A DNA stretch of 64,000 nucleotides from Paenibacillus tyrphae (lineage in GTDB: Bacteria > Bacillota > Bacilli > Paenibacillales > NBRC-103111), in the NCBI RefSeq assembly GCF_024158745.1, contig NZ_JAMZAW010000001.1, forward strand, positions 434,001 through 498,000. Direction: 5' to 3'. Positions 1 through 8,137 of the stretch are shown piece by piece. Every line of letters begins with the position of its first letter. Within the stretch, counting starts at the first letter, position 1. Position numbers and translations under genes: made by a program. The notes under the pieces are model-generated. The model did not search any database, was not told the DNA's origin, and saw only the letters and a list, made by a program, of their open reading frames with translations.

Positions 1-1032
1 GGAGGACAAATGCATCGCGTTAGAAAGGGTCAGTCCTTTGATCCCTTCTTCTCCCGGCGCCAGCAGCGGCGTACCGTGCAAAATGTGATCGACGAAATTT
101 TGCGTAATCCCTTTGTGCTGCGCCCCTTCCGAGGAGCCTACCGGAATCTCGCATTTCCAGCATTCCGGCGCTCCGAAGCCGCCCTTGAAATCGCGGTTGA
201 ACTCCGGCTCTGACACCCGCAGCCGCCAGAACGTCAACTTGCCGTCTTCGATGACGATTTTGCCGCGGTCTCCGCTAACTTCGAACCGGTTCGTACCCGG
301 GGCTTCGCCGGTCGTGGTTACGAACAAACCGGTCGCTCCGTTCTCGTATTCCACATAAGCAGTCACGTCGTCCTCGACTTCGATATTGCGGTATTTTCCG
401 AAATGGCAAAACGCACGCACCCGTTTAGGCATCATATCGATCGTCCACTGCCACAAATCGAGCTGGTGCGGGTCTTGGTTAAGCAGAACGCCTCCGCCTT
501 CCCCTGCCCAGGTAGCCCGCCAGCCGCCGGAATCGTAATAGCTTTGGGAGCGGTACCAGTTCGTGATAATCCAATTGGTGCGGCGGATTTCGCCAAGCTC
601 TCCGGAGGAGACGAGATCGCGCAGCTTTTGGTACAACGGGTTCGTGCGCTGATTGTACATGATGCCGAATGCTTTACCGGACCGAGCGGCAGCTTCGTTC
701 ATCTCGCGGACCTGTTTCGTATAGACGCCCGCCGGCTTCTCGACCAGCACATGATAGCCGTGCTCGAATGCCGCGATTGCCAAGCTCGGGTGATCGTAGT
801 GCGGCGTGCAGATGAGAACGGCATCGAAGGCTTGCGAAGCAAAAAACGAATCCAGATTATCAAACAGCTGGAACCGGTCTCCGTACTGCTGGCGAACCCA
901 TTCTAAACGTTCCGGGTTCGTATCCACAATGGCGGTCAGCTCGCCTCCGGCTACTTCATTTTTGGCAAAATAATTCGTATGGCCCTTCCCCATATTGCCG
1001 ATTCCGATAAGTCCGAATCGTACCTTGCTCAT
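1..1032 (-). CDS. Gfo/Idh/MocA family oxidoreductase (3' end outside window)
   Basis: Reading leftward from the ATG at 1032, the frame stays open for 344 codons to the window edge, so the C-terminus is missing. The product starts MSKVRFGLIGIGNMGKGH, a Rossmann GxGxxG dinucleotide-binding fold, and contains the EKPAGV motif near residue 120 that is typical of Gfo/Idh/MocA dehydrogenases, followed by the second alpha/beta domain (GGGVLLNQDPHQLDLW). Family members are cytosolic NAD(P)-dependent sugar or inositol dehydrogenases; the substrate cannot be read from the sequence. A GAGGCGGGG ribosome binding site precedes the start. Confidence 0.85.
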   Translation of the reverse strand, partial: MSKVRFGLIGIGNMGKGHTNYFAKNEVAGGELTAIVDTNPERLEWVRQQYGDRFQLFDNLDSFFASQAFDAVLICTPHYDHPSLAIAAFEHGYHVLVEKPAGVYTKQVREMNEAAARSGKAFGIMYNQRTNPLYQKLRDLVSSGELGEIRRTNWIITNWYRSQSYYDSGGWRATWAGEGGGVLLNQDPHQLDLWQWTIDMMPKRVRAFCHFGKYRNIEVEDDVTAYVEYENGATGLFVTTTGEAPGTNRFEVSGDRGKIVIEDGKLTFWRLRVSEPEFNRDFKGGFGAPECWKCEIPVGSSEGAQHKGITQNFVDHILHGTPLLAPGEEGIKGLTLSNAMHLSS

Positions 1033-1123
1033 CGTTTCCCCGCCTCTCATGACATTGTTCTTGCCTAAATTAACTAACCTGCTTTCGACTCCTTCATTAT
1101 ACAGTGCACACGTGAACAAAACA

Positions 1124-1167
1124 ATAAAAAAAATCGTTCCTCCGGCCTTGCGGACGAAAGAACGATT
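1124..1167 (-). terminator. Rho-independent terminator of the CBS gene
   Basis: On the minus strand AATCGTTC pairs with GAACGATT, with an inner TCCG/CGGA helix, followed by a run of eight T. It lies just past the stop of the CBS-domain gene. Confidence 0.85.
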
Positions 1168-1172
1168 GCTGA

Positions 1173-1610
1173 TTAATGCACCGTTTGCTTATCCTGTTCG
1201 GAAATTTGGCTGAGCGCTTCGCCCGCTTCATCCTCGAACTTGTCGCGGACGGCCAGGTCTCCGATGGATACGATCCCGACCAACTCGCCGTTCTCCACCA
1301 CCGGCAGCCGGCGGATTTGTTCTTTAGCCATAATTTTGGCCGCTTCGTCCACCGTCGTCTCGGGCGGTACGGATACGACTCTGTCGCTCATTACCTGCTT
1401 AATCGCCGCGGAGCCTTCCCGCTTCTCGGCATAGCCGCGGATGACAAGGTCCCGGTCCGTCAATACCCCGATCAGCTTCTTCTCTTCGACGACGGGAATA
1501 AAGCCCGTATCTTCCTGTTTCATCTTAACGGCCGCCTCGTATACGTTATCCTTCAAGGTGACCGTCGAACAATCGGTCGTCATAATTTCCCGAAGCGTTC
1601 TGGTACTCAT
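1173..1610 (-). CDS. CBS domain-containing protein
   Basis: A 145-residue protein made almost entirely of two tandem CBS motifs: residues about 8-60 (MTTDCSTVTLKDNVYEAA through IGVLTDRDLV) and about 72-125 (VMSDRVVSVPPETTVDEAA through GIVSIGDLAV). Such Bateman pairs bind adenine nucleotides and usually act as energy or ligand sensors. The start at 1610 is chosen because AGGAGGG stands 9 bases before it; the longer open frame to 1739 has no CBS-like sequence or ribosome site. It has no ACT domain, so it is not AcuB, although acuA and acuC are in this window. Its partner is unknown. Confidence 0.85.
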   Translation of the reverse strand: MSTRTLREIMTTDCSTVTLKDNVYEAAVKMKQEDTGFIPVVEEKKLIGVLTDRDLVIRGYAEKREGSAAIKQVMSDRVVSVPPETTVDEAAKIMAKEQIRRLPVVENGELVGIVSIGDLAVRDKFEDEAGEALSQISEQDKQTVH

Positions 1611-1774
1611 GGCAAAACACCCTCCTGAGAAAAGGAATTGGCAGCCTGTTGCCGAAACTCTCCGCCAAATTTTCCGTCGAAGACAAGAAAGTCCCCAGGC
1701 CGCTGCACGCTTAGAGTCCCCTTTCCCCAGGCTTCCCATTCGTCCCGTCCGTTGTTACTTCCCGGGAGATGCAG

Positions 1775-2962
1775 TCAAGCTCTCGTCCCATTTTCCTTCA
1801 TATATTCTTGGATCATTCCGATAAATAACCGGGCCGCGTCTTCCATCGACGTTTCGTCAATATCGAATTTTGGATGATGATGCGGATGCACGACACCATT
1901 CGTTTTATTGCCCGCGCCCACGAACATAAAGCAGCCTGGAATTTTTTCCAGGTAATAGGCATAGTCTTCTCCAGCCATAATGAGCGGCGCCGTCCGTCCA
2001 CCGTCCTCGCCCATAGCCCATGCAGCCGCGCGGTAAAACCGTTCGGCTTCCTTCGCATCGTTGACGACGGGAGGATAACCAAGCTTGTAATCGATCGTAT
2101 AGGCTGCGCCGTTCATCAGACATGTCTGCTTTACGATCGTCTCCAGCCGCTCTTTCACCTGCATGCGCAGGGCGGAGTCGTAAGTCCGGACCGTCCCTTT
2201 AAGCACGGCGGATTCGGCAATCACGTTAAAGCTCGTACCGCTGTGTATCGATCCCACGCTGACGACACAGGGCTTCGTCGGGTCGGCGCTGCGGCTGACG
2301 ATTGACTGCAAATTGACGACCAATTGCGAAGCGACGTACACGCTATCCACCGTCTCATGAGGCAGACCGCCGTGGCCGCCCTTTCCTTTGATCTCGATCA
2401 CAAACTCATCCGCCGCCGCCATCATTGGACCGGGCTTGCAATAAGCCGCGCCGACCTCAAACGGCGTCCACAAGTGAATGCCATATATGACATCGACCCC
2501 CTCGAGCGCGCCTTCCTCGATCATCCCCAGCGCCCCGCCGGGGGTCATCTCTTCCGCCGGTTGAAAAATAAATACGATGCTGCCGCTCAGCGCTTCCCGG
2601 TGGCTGCTAAGGGTTTTGGCGACGCCGAGCAGAGCGGACGTATGGGCGTCATGGCCGCAGGCGTGCATTACCCCCGGCACCGAAGATGCGTACTCGCAGC
2701 TTTTTTCATCCTGGATCGGCAGCGCATCCATATCGGCTCTCAGCGCCACCGTCGGCCCGTCCGATGCTCCGCGCAGCTTGGCTACGATCCCGTGCCCGCC
2801 AACGCCCGTCCGAACTTCCAGCCCCCACTGCTTCAACAAGTCCGCAACAAAAGCCGCGGTCTTCGATTCTTCGAACGAAAGCTCGGGATGCTGATGCAAA
2901 TTGCGGCGCCAAGCGATCATATCGGGCACTGACGCTCGCAGCGTTTCTTCTATCGATTTCAT
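1775..2962 (-). CDS. M20 family amidohydrolase (N-acyl amino acid / hippurate hydrolase type)
   Basis: A 395-residue metallopeptidase-fold hydrolase of the M20D group. Metal-binding motifs are visible: HACGHDAHTS at 100-109, the FQPAEE acid pair near 135, HLW near 160 and the late HPHHHPKFDID block. Relatives remove acyl groups from amino acids (IAA-amino acid, hippurate, N-acetyl-diaminopimelate); which one applies here cannot be decided, but absence of dap neighbours argues against DapL-pathway deacetylation. Full length for the family, cytosolic, no signal peptide. GGAGGGG lies just upstream of the ATG. It appears to be transcribed alone. Confidence 0.85.
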   Translation of the reverse strand: MKSIEETLRASVPDMIAWRRNLHQHPELSFEESKTAAFVADLLKQWGLEVRTGVGGHGIVAKLRGASDGPTVALRADMDALPIQDEKSCEYASSVPGVMHACGHDAHTSALLGVAKTLSSHREALSGSIVFIFQPAEEMTPGGALGMIEEGALEGVDVIYGIHLWTPFEVGAAYCKPGPMMAAADEFVIEIKGKGGHGGLPHETVDSVYVASQLVVNLQSIVSRSADPTKPCVVSVGSIHSGTSFNVIAESAVLKGTVRTYDSALRMQVKERLETIVKQTCLMNGAAYTIDYKLGYPPVVNDAKEAERFYRAAAWAMGEDGGRTAPLIMAGEDYAYYLEKIPGCFMFVGAGNKTNGVVHPHHHPKFDIDETSMEDAARLFIGMIQEYMKENGTRA

Positions 2963-3123
2963 AGGTACCCCTCCGTCTCCTCTTACCGCTGTCCGGCGCT
3001 TTTTAAATTAGCGCTCGCTGAAATGTAGTATCATTTTATCAAATCCTTTAAACGGTTTCATCCATGTGTCACAAGAATTTCACATCTTTATTCTGGCAGG
3101 CAATTTCCCTCCGTGCATTAGGC

Positions 3124-3152
3124 TTGCACAAGAAAGGGAAACATACTATCAT
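3124..3152 (+). promoter_or_regulatory. Sigma-A-type promoter for the yugN-ftsW pair
   Basis: TTGCAC at 3124-3129 and TATCAT at 3147-3152 are separated by 17 bases, about 50 bases ahead of the GTG start at 3206. Confidence 0.55.
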
Positions 3153-3205
3153 GAATAAAGGGTTAACCGTAGAGTCGAGGTACATATTTCTAGGAGGGTT
3201 TTGTT

Positions 3206-3553
3206 GTGATCATTGAAAATAGTGGAATTAAAGGCATAAAAAGCGACCTTGCGCATTTGGACGAAGTGATGGAGCAGCTCGGTTTCGTACGTTGGCAATG
3301 GGAATATTACCGCGCGACGTACGATCTGCAGTTGCCGGATCGCGAATCCACGAACGATTATTTCCTGCGCATCAATACCCGCGTAGAATCCGGAAAATTG
3401 GAATCGCCTTATGCCATTCTTTATGTCGAAGATGTCTACATCGGCCAAGCGACGTTCCCGCACGGCGTTAACTATCAGGCCGCCATTCCAGACTACATTA
3501 TGAAAACGGCTAGCGGCAAGCTCGCTGAACTGAAAGTCAAGCTGACTCAGTAG
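3206..3553 (+). CDS. YugN-like family protein
   Basis: A 115-residue soluble protein starting at GTG with AGGAGG at 3192-3197. Its pattern (an N-terminal LGFVRWQWEYYRATYDL section, then INTRVESGKLESPYAIL and a tail of alternating short strands) resembles the YugN-like family of Bacillus, whose function is unknown. It lies 11 bases upstream of the FtsW-type gene and probably shares its transcript. I see no catalytic motif, signal peptide or membrane segment. Confidence 0.65.
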   Translation: MIIENSGIKGIKSDLAHLDEVMEQLGFVRWQWEYYRATYDLQLPDRESTNDYFLRINTRVESGKLESPYAILYVEDVYIGQATFPHGVNYQAAIPDYIMKTASGKLAELKVKLTQ

Positions 3554-3564
3554 ACGGAGGCCCT

Positions 3565-4707
3565 ATGAGTGCCCCGCGACGAGGAACGCCTGATTTTTTG
3601 CTGCTCTTCTTGACGTTTTCGCTCGTGTGCTTCGGGTTGGCGTTTGTTTTTAGCGCAAGCATGGCGTATAGAGCTAACGATCCCTGGTACTTGGCGGCGA
3701 AGCAGGCAATATTTGCCGGTCTCGGTACGATCGTTATGTTTTTTTGCATGAATGTGGATTTCCGGAAATTTCAGAAGTGGGTCGTACCGGCTCTTTTCGT
3801 TGTTTCGATGCTTCTTCTGCTCGTTCCGCTTGTCGGTAAAGATAAGAACGGCGCTACGAGCTGGCTTAATTTCTTCGGCTTCTCCCTGCAGCCGACCGAA
3901 TTCGCCAAGTTTGTGATTATCGTATATTTGGCTTCGATTATCAGCAAAAAAGGCGATCGGTTCCAGGACTTCAAACGGGGGCTTATGCCGCCGCTCGTTG
4001 TGATCGGTTTCATCTCCGCGCTGATTATGATGCAGCCCGATCTCGGTTCCACGATGGTGCTGGTCCTTTGCGCCATGTTGATTATCGTTGTCGGCGGGGC
4101 GCAGCTCAAGCATGTATTTTATTTGGGTGCCGGCGGCATCGTGTTCTTGACCATGGTGGGCATGATTTATTACATCGCTACGGACGGAACCAGTCATCAC
4201 TTTGCGCGGTTCACGGCTTATTGGGACCCAACCAAAGATCCGAAGGGAACCGGCTTTCAACTTATGCAATCGCTGTATGCGTTCGGACACGGCGGCCTGA
4301 CAGGCGCCGGCTTCGGACAAAGCGTGCAGAAGCTGCACTATTTGCCGGAGGCGCACAACGACTTTATTTTTGCCATCATTGGCGAGGAGCTCGGATTCAT
4401 TGGCACAGCCCTCTTTCTGCTGATTTATCTCGCTTTTCTTTGGCGAGGGCTGATCGTAGCGCTCCGCTGTCAGGATACGTTCGGGATGCTGCTGGGCGTG
4501 GGGATCGTCGGAATGATCGGCATTCAGGCGTTCATCAACATGGGCGGGGTCACCAATACGATTCCGATGACCGGCGTCACACTGCCGCTAATCAGCTATG
4601 GCGGCACTTCAATGTTGACGACGCTGGCCAGCCTCGGCGTTCTGCTCAGCATATCCCGGGAATACAATAAACCGGAAAAAGAACGGGAAACGAAAAAGAG
4701 AGCCTGA
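3565..4707 (+). CDS. ftsW: FtsW/RodA/SpoVE family peptidoglycan polymerase
   Basis: A 380-residue polytopic membrane protein of the SEDS family, which polymerises lipid II glycan chains together with a class B PBP. About ten hydrophobic helices are visible. SEDS signatures include NGATSWLNFFGFSLQPTEFAK near residue 95-115, a large extracellular loop with FQLMQSLYAFGHGGLTGAGFG near 230 and the C-terminal ITMTGVTLPLISYGGTSML-type block near 335. The QPTEFAK and PEAHNDFIFAIIGEELG motifs match FtsW/SpoVE better than RodA. YlaN is encoded about 3 kb away, recalling the ylaN-ftsW adjacency of B. subtilis. FtsW and SpoVE cannot be separated from sequence alone. Confidence 0.85.
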   Translation: MSAPRRGTPDFLLLFLTFSLVCFGLAFVFSASMAYRANDPWYLAAKQAIFAGLGTIVMFFCMNVDFRKFQKWVVPALFVVSMLLLLVPLVGKDKNGATSWLNFFGFSLQPTEFAKFVIIVYLASIISKKGDRFQDFKRGLMPPLVVIGFISALIMMQPDLGSTMVLVLCAMLIIVVGGAQLKHVFYLGAGGIVFLTMVGMIYYIATDGTSHHFARFTAYWDPTKDPKGTGFQLMQSLYAFGHGGLTGAGFGQSVQKLHYLPEAHNDFIFAIIGEELGFIGTALFLLIYLAFLWRGLIVALRCQDTFGMLLGVGIVGMIGIQAFINMGGVTNTIPMTGVTLPLISYGGTSMLTTLASLGVLLSISREYNKPEKERETKKRA

Positions 4708-4722
4708 TTCAAGGCTCTCTTT
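4695..4722. terminator. Bidirectional terminator between ftsW and the Asp23 gene
   Basis: AAAGAGAGCC pairs with GGCTCTCTTT around an 8-base loop. The TGA of ftsW lies in the loop. The plus strand continues with a T-rich tract and the minus strand with five T, so it can stop both converging genes. Confidence 0.85.
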
Positions 4723-4729
4723 CTTGCTT

Positions 4730-5119
4730 TTACTTGACCCGGTTATTCGGGTCTTCCACGACAGCTTGCTCTTCCTCGCGAAATGCGACGCCCTCAACCT
4801 TAATATTGACTTCAACGACCGTCAAACCGGTCATGTTCTCCACCGCATCGCGCACATTTTCTTGAAGATCCCGACAAACCTCATGGATTTTACTTCCGAA
4901 ATTAACAATTACACGAAGATCGATAGCCGCTTCCACTTGGCCCACTTCCACCGAAACGCCCTTCTGCACGTTTTTGCCACTGAGACGCTTCGCCAATCCT
5001 TCGGAAATGCCTCCCGACATGCCGGCAATCCCTGGAGTCTCCACCGCAGCCAATCCTGCAATAGTCGCTACGACATCATCTGAAATGCGGATAAGACCTG
5101 TTTGAATTTCTTCGCTCAT
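4730..5119 (-). CDS. Asp23/Gls24 family envelope stress protein
   Basis: A 129-residue protein with the Asp23 fold: IRISDDVVATIAGLAAVETPGIAGMSGG near the start, then VSVEVGQVEAAIDLRVIVNFG and VNIKVEGVAF. Family members (YqhY, YloU, Asp23, AmaP partners) are abundant cytosolic or membrane-tethered proteins linked to envelope stress and, for YqhY, acetyl-CoA carboxylase control. The start at 5119 has AAGGAG ahead of it; the upstream extension to 5215 carries no family sequence. It is not beside accBC here, so the exact subfamily is open. Confidence 0.85.
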   Translation of the reverse strand: MSEEIQTGLIRISDDVVATIAGLAAVETPGIAGMSGGISEGLAKRLSGKNVQKGVSVEVGQVEAAIDLRVIVNFGSKIHEVCRDLQENVRDAVENMTGLTVVEVNIKVEGVAFREEEQAVVEDPNNRVK

Positions 5120-5274
5120 GAGGATCACTCCTTCAAGGATTATAGCTCTATTGTAATAACTTCCAAGCGGGAAAGCAAATGTACCGCGCAACCATTTGAC
5201 AGTTTTCGACAACACCCGACTTCGCAGGAACTACAGGCCGAACCAAGCCGATAATCCCCCGCCTGAAAATACCT

Positions 5275-6060
5275 CTAAATGGCCTTAACCGACCCGCCGT
5301 CGACATAAAAGACCGAACCGGTCATGTAGCTGTTGCGCGGCGAAAGCAGGAATGCCGCCGTGGCAGCCAGCTCCTCCGGCTCGCCGTAACGGCCGAGCGG
5401 AATGTCCTTGACCATGCTCTCCCGTATCTCTTCAACCGTCACCTGATCGCGGGCCGCTTTGGCCGAATCCAGCTCAACCAGACGATCGGTGCTGATTCGG
5501 CCGGGACATACGGTGTTCAGCAAAATTCCGTCCGGACCCCACTCGACCGATAACGTCTTTATTAGACCGACGATCCCCGTCCGCAGCGTATTGGACAGCA
5601 CCAAACCGGGAATCGGCACTTTCACCGACGACGAGGCAACCGTGACGATCCGTCCTCCCTGCTCCTTCATCAACGGATGGAAGCCTTTTACAAGCCTGAC
5701 AACGCTCATGAGATTCACTTGAATGGCATGGAGCCATGCCTCCTCGTCCAGCGATAGGAAGCTGCCGCTTGGCGGCCCTCCGGCATTGCACACGAGAGCG
5801 TCAACCCGGCCGAACCGGTCGGCGGCCTGCTGGACGAGCCAGCCGATTTGCTCGGGGCTGCTTAGATCGACAGCCATGCCAACGGCCGATACGCCGTATT
5901 TTTGCGCCAGTTGGGCCGCTACGTCGCTTACAGTCTGCTCGTCCCGGCTGCAGAGCAATAGATCGGCCCCTTCCGCGGCCAACTGCTCAGCGATCGCCCG
6001 GCCCAATCCCTTGCTGGAAGCGGTGACGACAGCTTTTTTACCTTTTAAATATAGATCCAT
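5275..6060 (-). CDS. SDR-family oxidoreductase of the BKR-like group lacking YxxxK
   Basis: A 261-residue Rossmann protein: TASSKGLGRAIAEQL at 13-27 is the cofactor loop, DLSS near 65, NAGG at 91-94, and a C-terminal PEELAATAAFLLSPRNSYMTGSVFYVDGG block. The catalytic Ser is present (VASSSVK) but where classical SDRs have YxxxK this protein reads LVLSNTLRTG. A known subgroup (BKR_like_SDR_like) shares this departure and its reaction is unclear. Annotators usually write 3-oxoacyl-ACP reductase, which I would not trust here. Full length; transcribed alone. Confidence 0.8.
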   Translation of the reverse strand: MDLYLKGKKAVVTASSKGLGRAIAEQLAAEGADLLLCSRDEQTVSDVAAQLAQKYGVSAVGMAVDLSSPEQIGWLVQQAADRFGRVDALVCNAGGPPSGSFLSLDEEAWLHAIQVNLMSVVRLVKGFHPLMKEQGGRIVTVASSSVKVPIPGLVLSNTLRTGIVGLIKTLSVEWGPDGILLNTVCPGRISTDRLVELDSAKAARDQVTVEEIRESMVKDIPLGRYGEPEELAATAAFLLSPRNSYMTGSVFYVDGGSVKAI

Positions 6061-6161
6061 GAAAAACTCCTCCCTAAAGTATTTTACTTTGTCCGAAAAT
6101 TGATTATATTAGAATAGGTTTAATTCGAGTTAGGTATACTTTACCACATGAGGTGATCCTT

Positions 6162-7214
6162 TTGAAACGCCACGGTTTTACGATCGGTTTGCTTGCAAGC
6201 TTCGCCCTAAGTGCAGTGGCCCACTATGTCGGAGCTCCCACATTTAGCCCGACGGTACAATTTTTAATCTCGGCGGTCGCTATCCTTTTTGTTGCCGGTT
6301 TCCTGGGAAAAGCTACAGAAAGCGTAGCGCATTATGCCGGCGAAAGATTGGGCGGTTTTTTGAACGCGACGTTCGGCAATGCCGCAGAGCTTATCATCGC
6401 CATCTTTCTGGTTAGAGACGGGATGTTCGATATCGTCAAAGCCAGCATCACCGGCTCCATTATCGGGAACATGCTGCTGGTGCTCGGACTTAGCGTGCTG
6501 CTCGGCGGATTGAAATTCAAGGAACAGACCTTCAACGTAAAATTGGCCGGTCACAACGGATCGCTCATGCTATTGGCCGTTATCGCGCTGTTCATTCCCG
6601 CCGCTTTCGCCCGGAGCTTCACCACTCAGGAAACGTCCAATTTGAGCGTCATCGTATCGGTGATCCTGATCATCGCTTACCTGCTTTGGCTCGTCTTCTC
6701 CATGATCACACATAAGAACGAGCTCTCGGACGAGGTCGTCGAGCACGGGGAAGCGGCATGGTCCAAAGGCTTATCTATCGTATTTCTGATCGTTGCCACC
6801 GCCATGGTCGCCTTTCAGAGCGAATGGCTCGTACATACGCTGGAGCCGTTCAGCCATCAATACGGACTATCCGAGCTGTTCGTAGGCGCCTTCCTGATTG
6901 CCATCGTCGGCAATGCCGCGGAACACAGCGCCGCCGTTATGATGGCCCGGAAAAACAAGATGGGCGCCGCCGTCGAAATCGCGGTCGGCAGCAGCCTGCA
7001 AATTGCGCTGTTCGTCGCGCCTGTGTTGGTGCTGCTCTCGCTCCTTTTCGGCAAAACGATGGATCTCGTCTTTACGACCTACGAGATCATAGCCATCGGC
7101 GTAGCCGCGTTTATCGCCAAGTCGATCTCCAAGGACGGAGCCACAACATGGTTCGAGGGCGTGCTCCTGCTGGTCGTCTATATCATTCTCGGCATTGCGT
7201 TCTTCTTGGTGTAG
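6162..7214 (+). CDS. Calcium/proton exchanger (CaCA family, Cax type)
   Basis: A roughly 350-residue integral membrane antiporter with eleven hydrophobic segments in two homologous halves. Each half has the ion-binding GNAAE motif: NATFGNAAELIIAIF near residue 72 and IVGNAAEHSAAVM near 250, which define the alpha-repeats of Ca2+/H+ exchangers. It exports Ca2+ from the cytoplasm using the proton gradient. I choose the TTG at 6162 because AGGTGAT sits 5 bases upstream; a GTG at 6153 in the same frame lies inside that ribosome site. It stands alone with its own terminator. Confidence 0.85.
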   Translation: MKRHGFTIGLLASFALSAVAHYVGAPTFSPTVQFLISAVAILFVAGFLGKATESVAHYAGERLGGFLNATFGNAAELIIAIFLVRDGMFDIVKASITGSIIGNMLLVLGLSVLLGGLKFKEQTFNVKLAGHNGSLMLLAVIALFIPAAFARSFTTQETSNLSVIVSVILIIAYLLWLVFSMITHKNELSDEVVEHGEAAWSKGLSIVFLIVATAMVAFQSEWLVHTLEPFSHQYGLSELFVGAFLIAIVGNAAEHSAAVMMARKNKMGAAVEIAVGSSLQIALFVAPVLVLLSLLFGKTMDLVFTTYEIIAIGVAAFIAKSISKDGATTWFEGVLLLVVYIILGIAFFLV

Positions 7215-7231
7215 AAGCCATAAGATACAAA

Positions 7232-7274
7232 AAAACAAAGAGTAACCTTCCCAGTGAAGGTTACTCTTTGTTTT
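7232..7274. terminator. Bidirectional terminator between the Cax gene and ylaN
   Basis: A 19-base arm reading AAAACAAAGAGTAACCTTC pairs perfectly with the following GAAGGTTACTCTTTGTTTT around CCAGT. A and T tracts on either side serve both strands. The last codons and the stop of ylaN are inside the right arm. Confidence 0.9.
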
Positions 7275-7548
7275 GACTCATAGCCTCATAGAGCTGGGCT
7301 ACATTCCGTTCCAGCTTCATCAAAATTAGTTTGCCCGCCGTCTCGGTAATCAGCTCCGCCCGGATCGCAAAGTCAATCTCCCGCGACAACCCGTAAATTT
7401 GCGTATCTAACACCTCTTCATACAGAGGACATTTGCGCGTGGTTAAGTTTTCCATCTGCACTTCAATCAGCTTCTCGATCTTGTCCGCATCTTCTTGCAG
7501 CAGATGCAGGGCCTTCTGCGACAAGCTGAGCAGCACATCCGACGACAT
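7261..7548 (-). CDS. ylaN: YlaN family protein (UPF0358), Fur-linked iron protein
   Basis: A 95-residue protein closely matching B. subtilis YlaN in length and in the block QMENLTTRKCPLYEEVLDTQ followed by GLSREIDFAIR. Published work on B. subtilis and S. aureus YlaN connects it to iron: it binds Fe(II), affects Fur-dependent repression and is needed under iron limitation. The start at 7548 follows a GGGGGGAG ribosome site; the frame runs up to 7575 without a better start. A promoter (7656-7684) and a Fur-box-like palindrome lie upstream. It is a single gene ending inside a bidirectional terminator. Confidence 0.85.
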   Translation of the reverse strand: MSSDVLLSLSQKALHLLQEDADKIEKLIEVQMENLTTRKCPLYEEVLDTQIYGLSREIDFAIRAELITETAGKLILMKLERNVAQLYEAMSQNKE

Positions 7549-7655
7549 GGTGCTCCCCCCCTGTAATCCAACCATTTGCGTTCACCGGCGGTCAACCGGA
7601 CGAACATGCGGCCCCGGTTCTTATCCGAAGCAGGCGTTTAAACGCCGATAGTTTT

Positions 7656-7684
7656 ATATTAGTCGAAAACGGCGCAATACACAA
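7656..7684 (-). promoter_or_regulatory. Predicted promoter of ylaN
   Basis: On the minus strand TTGTGT (7679-7684) and TAATAT (7656-7661) are 17 bases apart, about 108 bases ahead of the ylaN start. Confidence 0.6.
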
Positions 7685-7712
7685 GTCGATAGACCAAGAT
7701 AGGCGCCCTACC

Positions 7713-7729
7713 TTGAGAATTATTCTCAA
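7713..7729. promoter_or_regulatory. Fur-box-like palindrome upstream of ylaN
   Basis: TTGAGAATTATTCTCAA is a perfect inverted repeat. Its inner 15 bases differ from the Bacillus Fur box TGATAATNATTATCA at one symmetric position in each half. It lies about 29 bases upstream of the predicted ylaN -35 box and directly after the T-tract of the preceding gene's terminator, so it could also be incidental to that terminator. Confidence 0.4.
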
Positions 7730-7770
7730 AAAACAGCTAAAGGCATCTTCGCCTGCGCGAAAATGCCTTT
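7728..7770 (-). terminator. Terminator of the HPr-like gene
   Basis: On the minus strand AAAGGCATTTTCGC pairs with GCGAAGATGCCTTT around GCAG, followed after a few bases by six T. Confidence 0.85.
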
Positions 7771-7788
7771 ACCTGGAAATCGTATGGA

Positions 7789-8037
7789 TTAGTCTTGAAT
7801 GCTGTTGATCTTAAGACCGTGCTTCGCGAACACTTCGGCCATCGCTTTCTTCGCTTCGTCGGCATCCGGTCCGTGAACATGAAGATCATAGTTGCTGGAT
7901 GTGAGCAGCGTCGTAAACAAGCCGAGAATGCTCTTGACATCGATATACTTGTTATCATACTGAAGAACAATCGAAGATCTGAATTTATTGGCGGTTTGAG
8001 AAATTTCCACGATTGCGGCGTTATTGGCGTTTGGCAT
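7789..8037 (-). CDS. HPr-like protein lacking the His15 loop
   Basis: An 82-residue protein aligning with HPr from just after its active-site loop: ISQTANKFRSSIVLQYDNKY matches the HPr strand-helix region, and DVKSILGL (Ser36) matches the HPr Ser46 site KSIMGV. The first strand and GIHARPA loop with the PTS histidine are absent; the N-terminus is only MPNANNAA. It therefore cannot carry phosphate between EI and EII, but could be a target of HPr kinase and a CcpA effector, as Crh is. The start at 8037 has GGAGGG 7 bases upstream, and no longer form restores the missing loop: the extension to 8070 reads MSVTRRMEGFC. Stand-alone gene with terminator. Confidence 0.75.
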   Translation of the reverse strand: MPNANNAAIVEISQTANKFRSSIVLQYDNKYIDVKSILGLFTTLLTSSNYDLHVHGPDADEAKKAMAEVFAKHGLKINSIQD

Positions 8038-8137
8038 ACAAAATCCCTCCATGCGTCTAGTGACGGACAAGATAAATCGCTTTCTTCAAATATGATACCG
8101 TGGAAGGGAATAACATGCAACACTATTTTCGTTACGA

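Noticed and set aside
1173..1610. CBS protein as AcuB
   Set aside because: It is only two CBS motifs long and lacks the ACT domain; it is also 17 kb from acuA-acuC.
7789..8037. HPr-like gene as the missing ptsH
   Set aside because: The active-site histidine loop is absent in every possible start.
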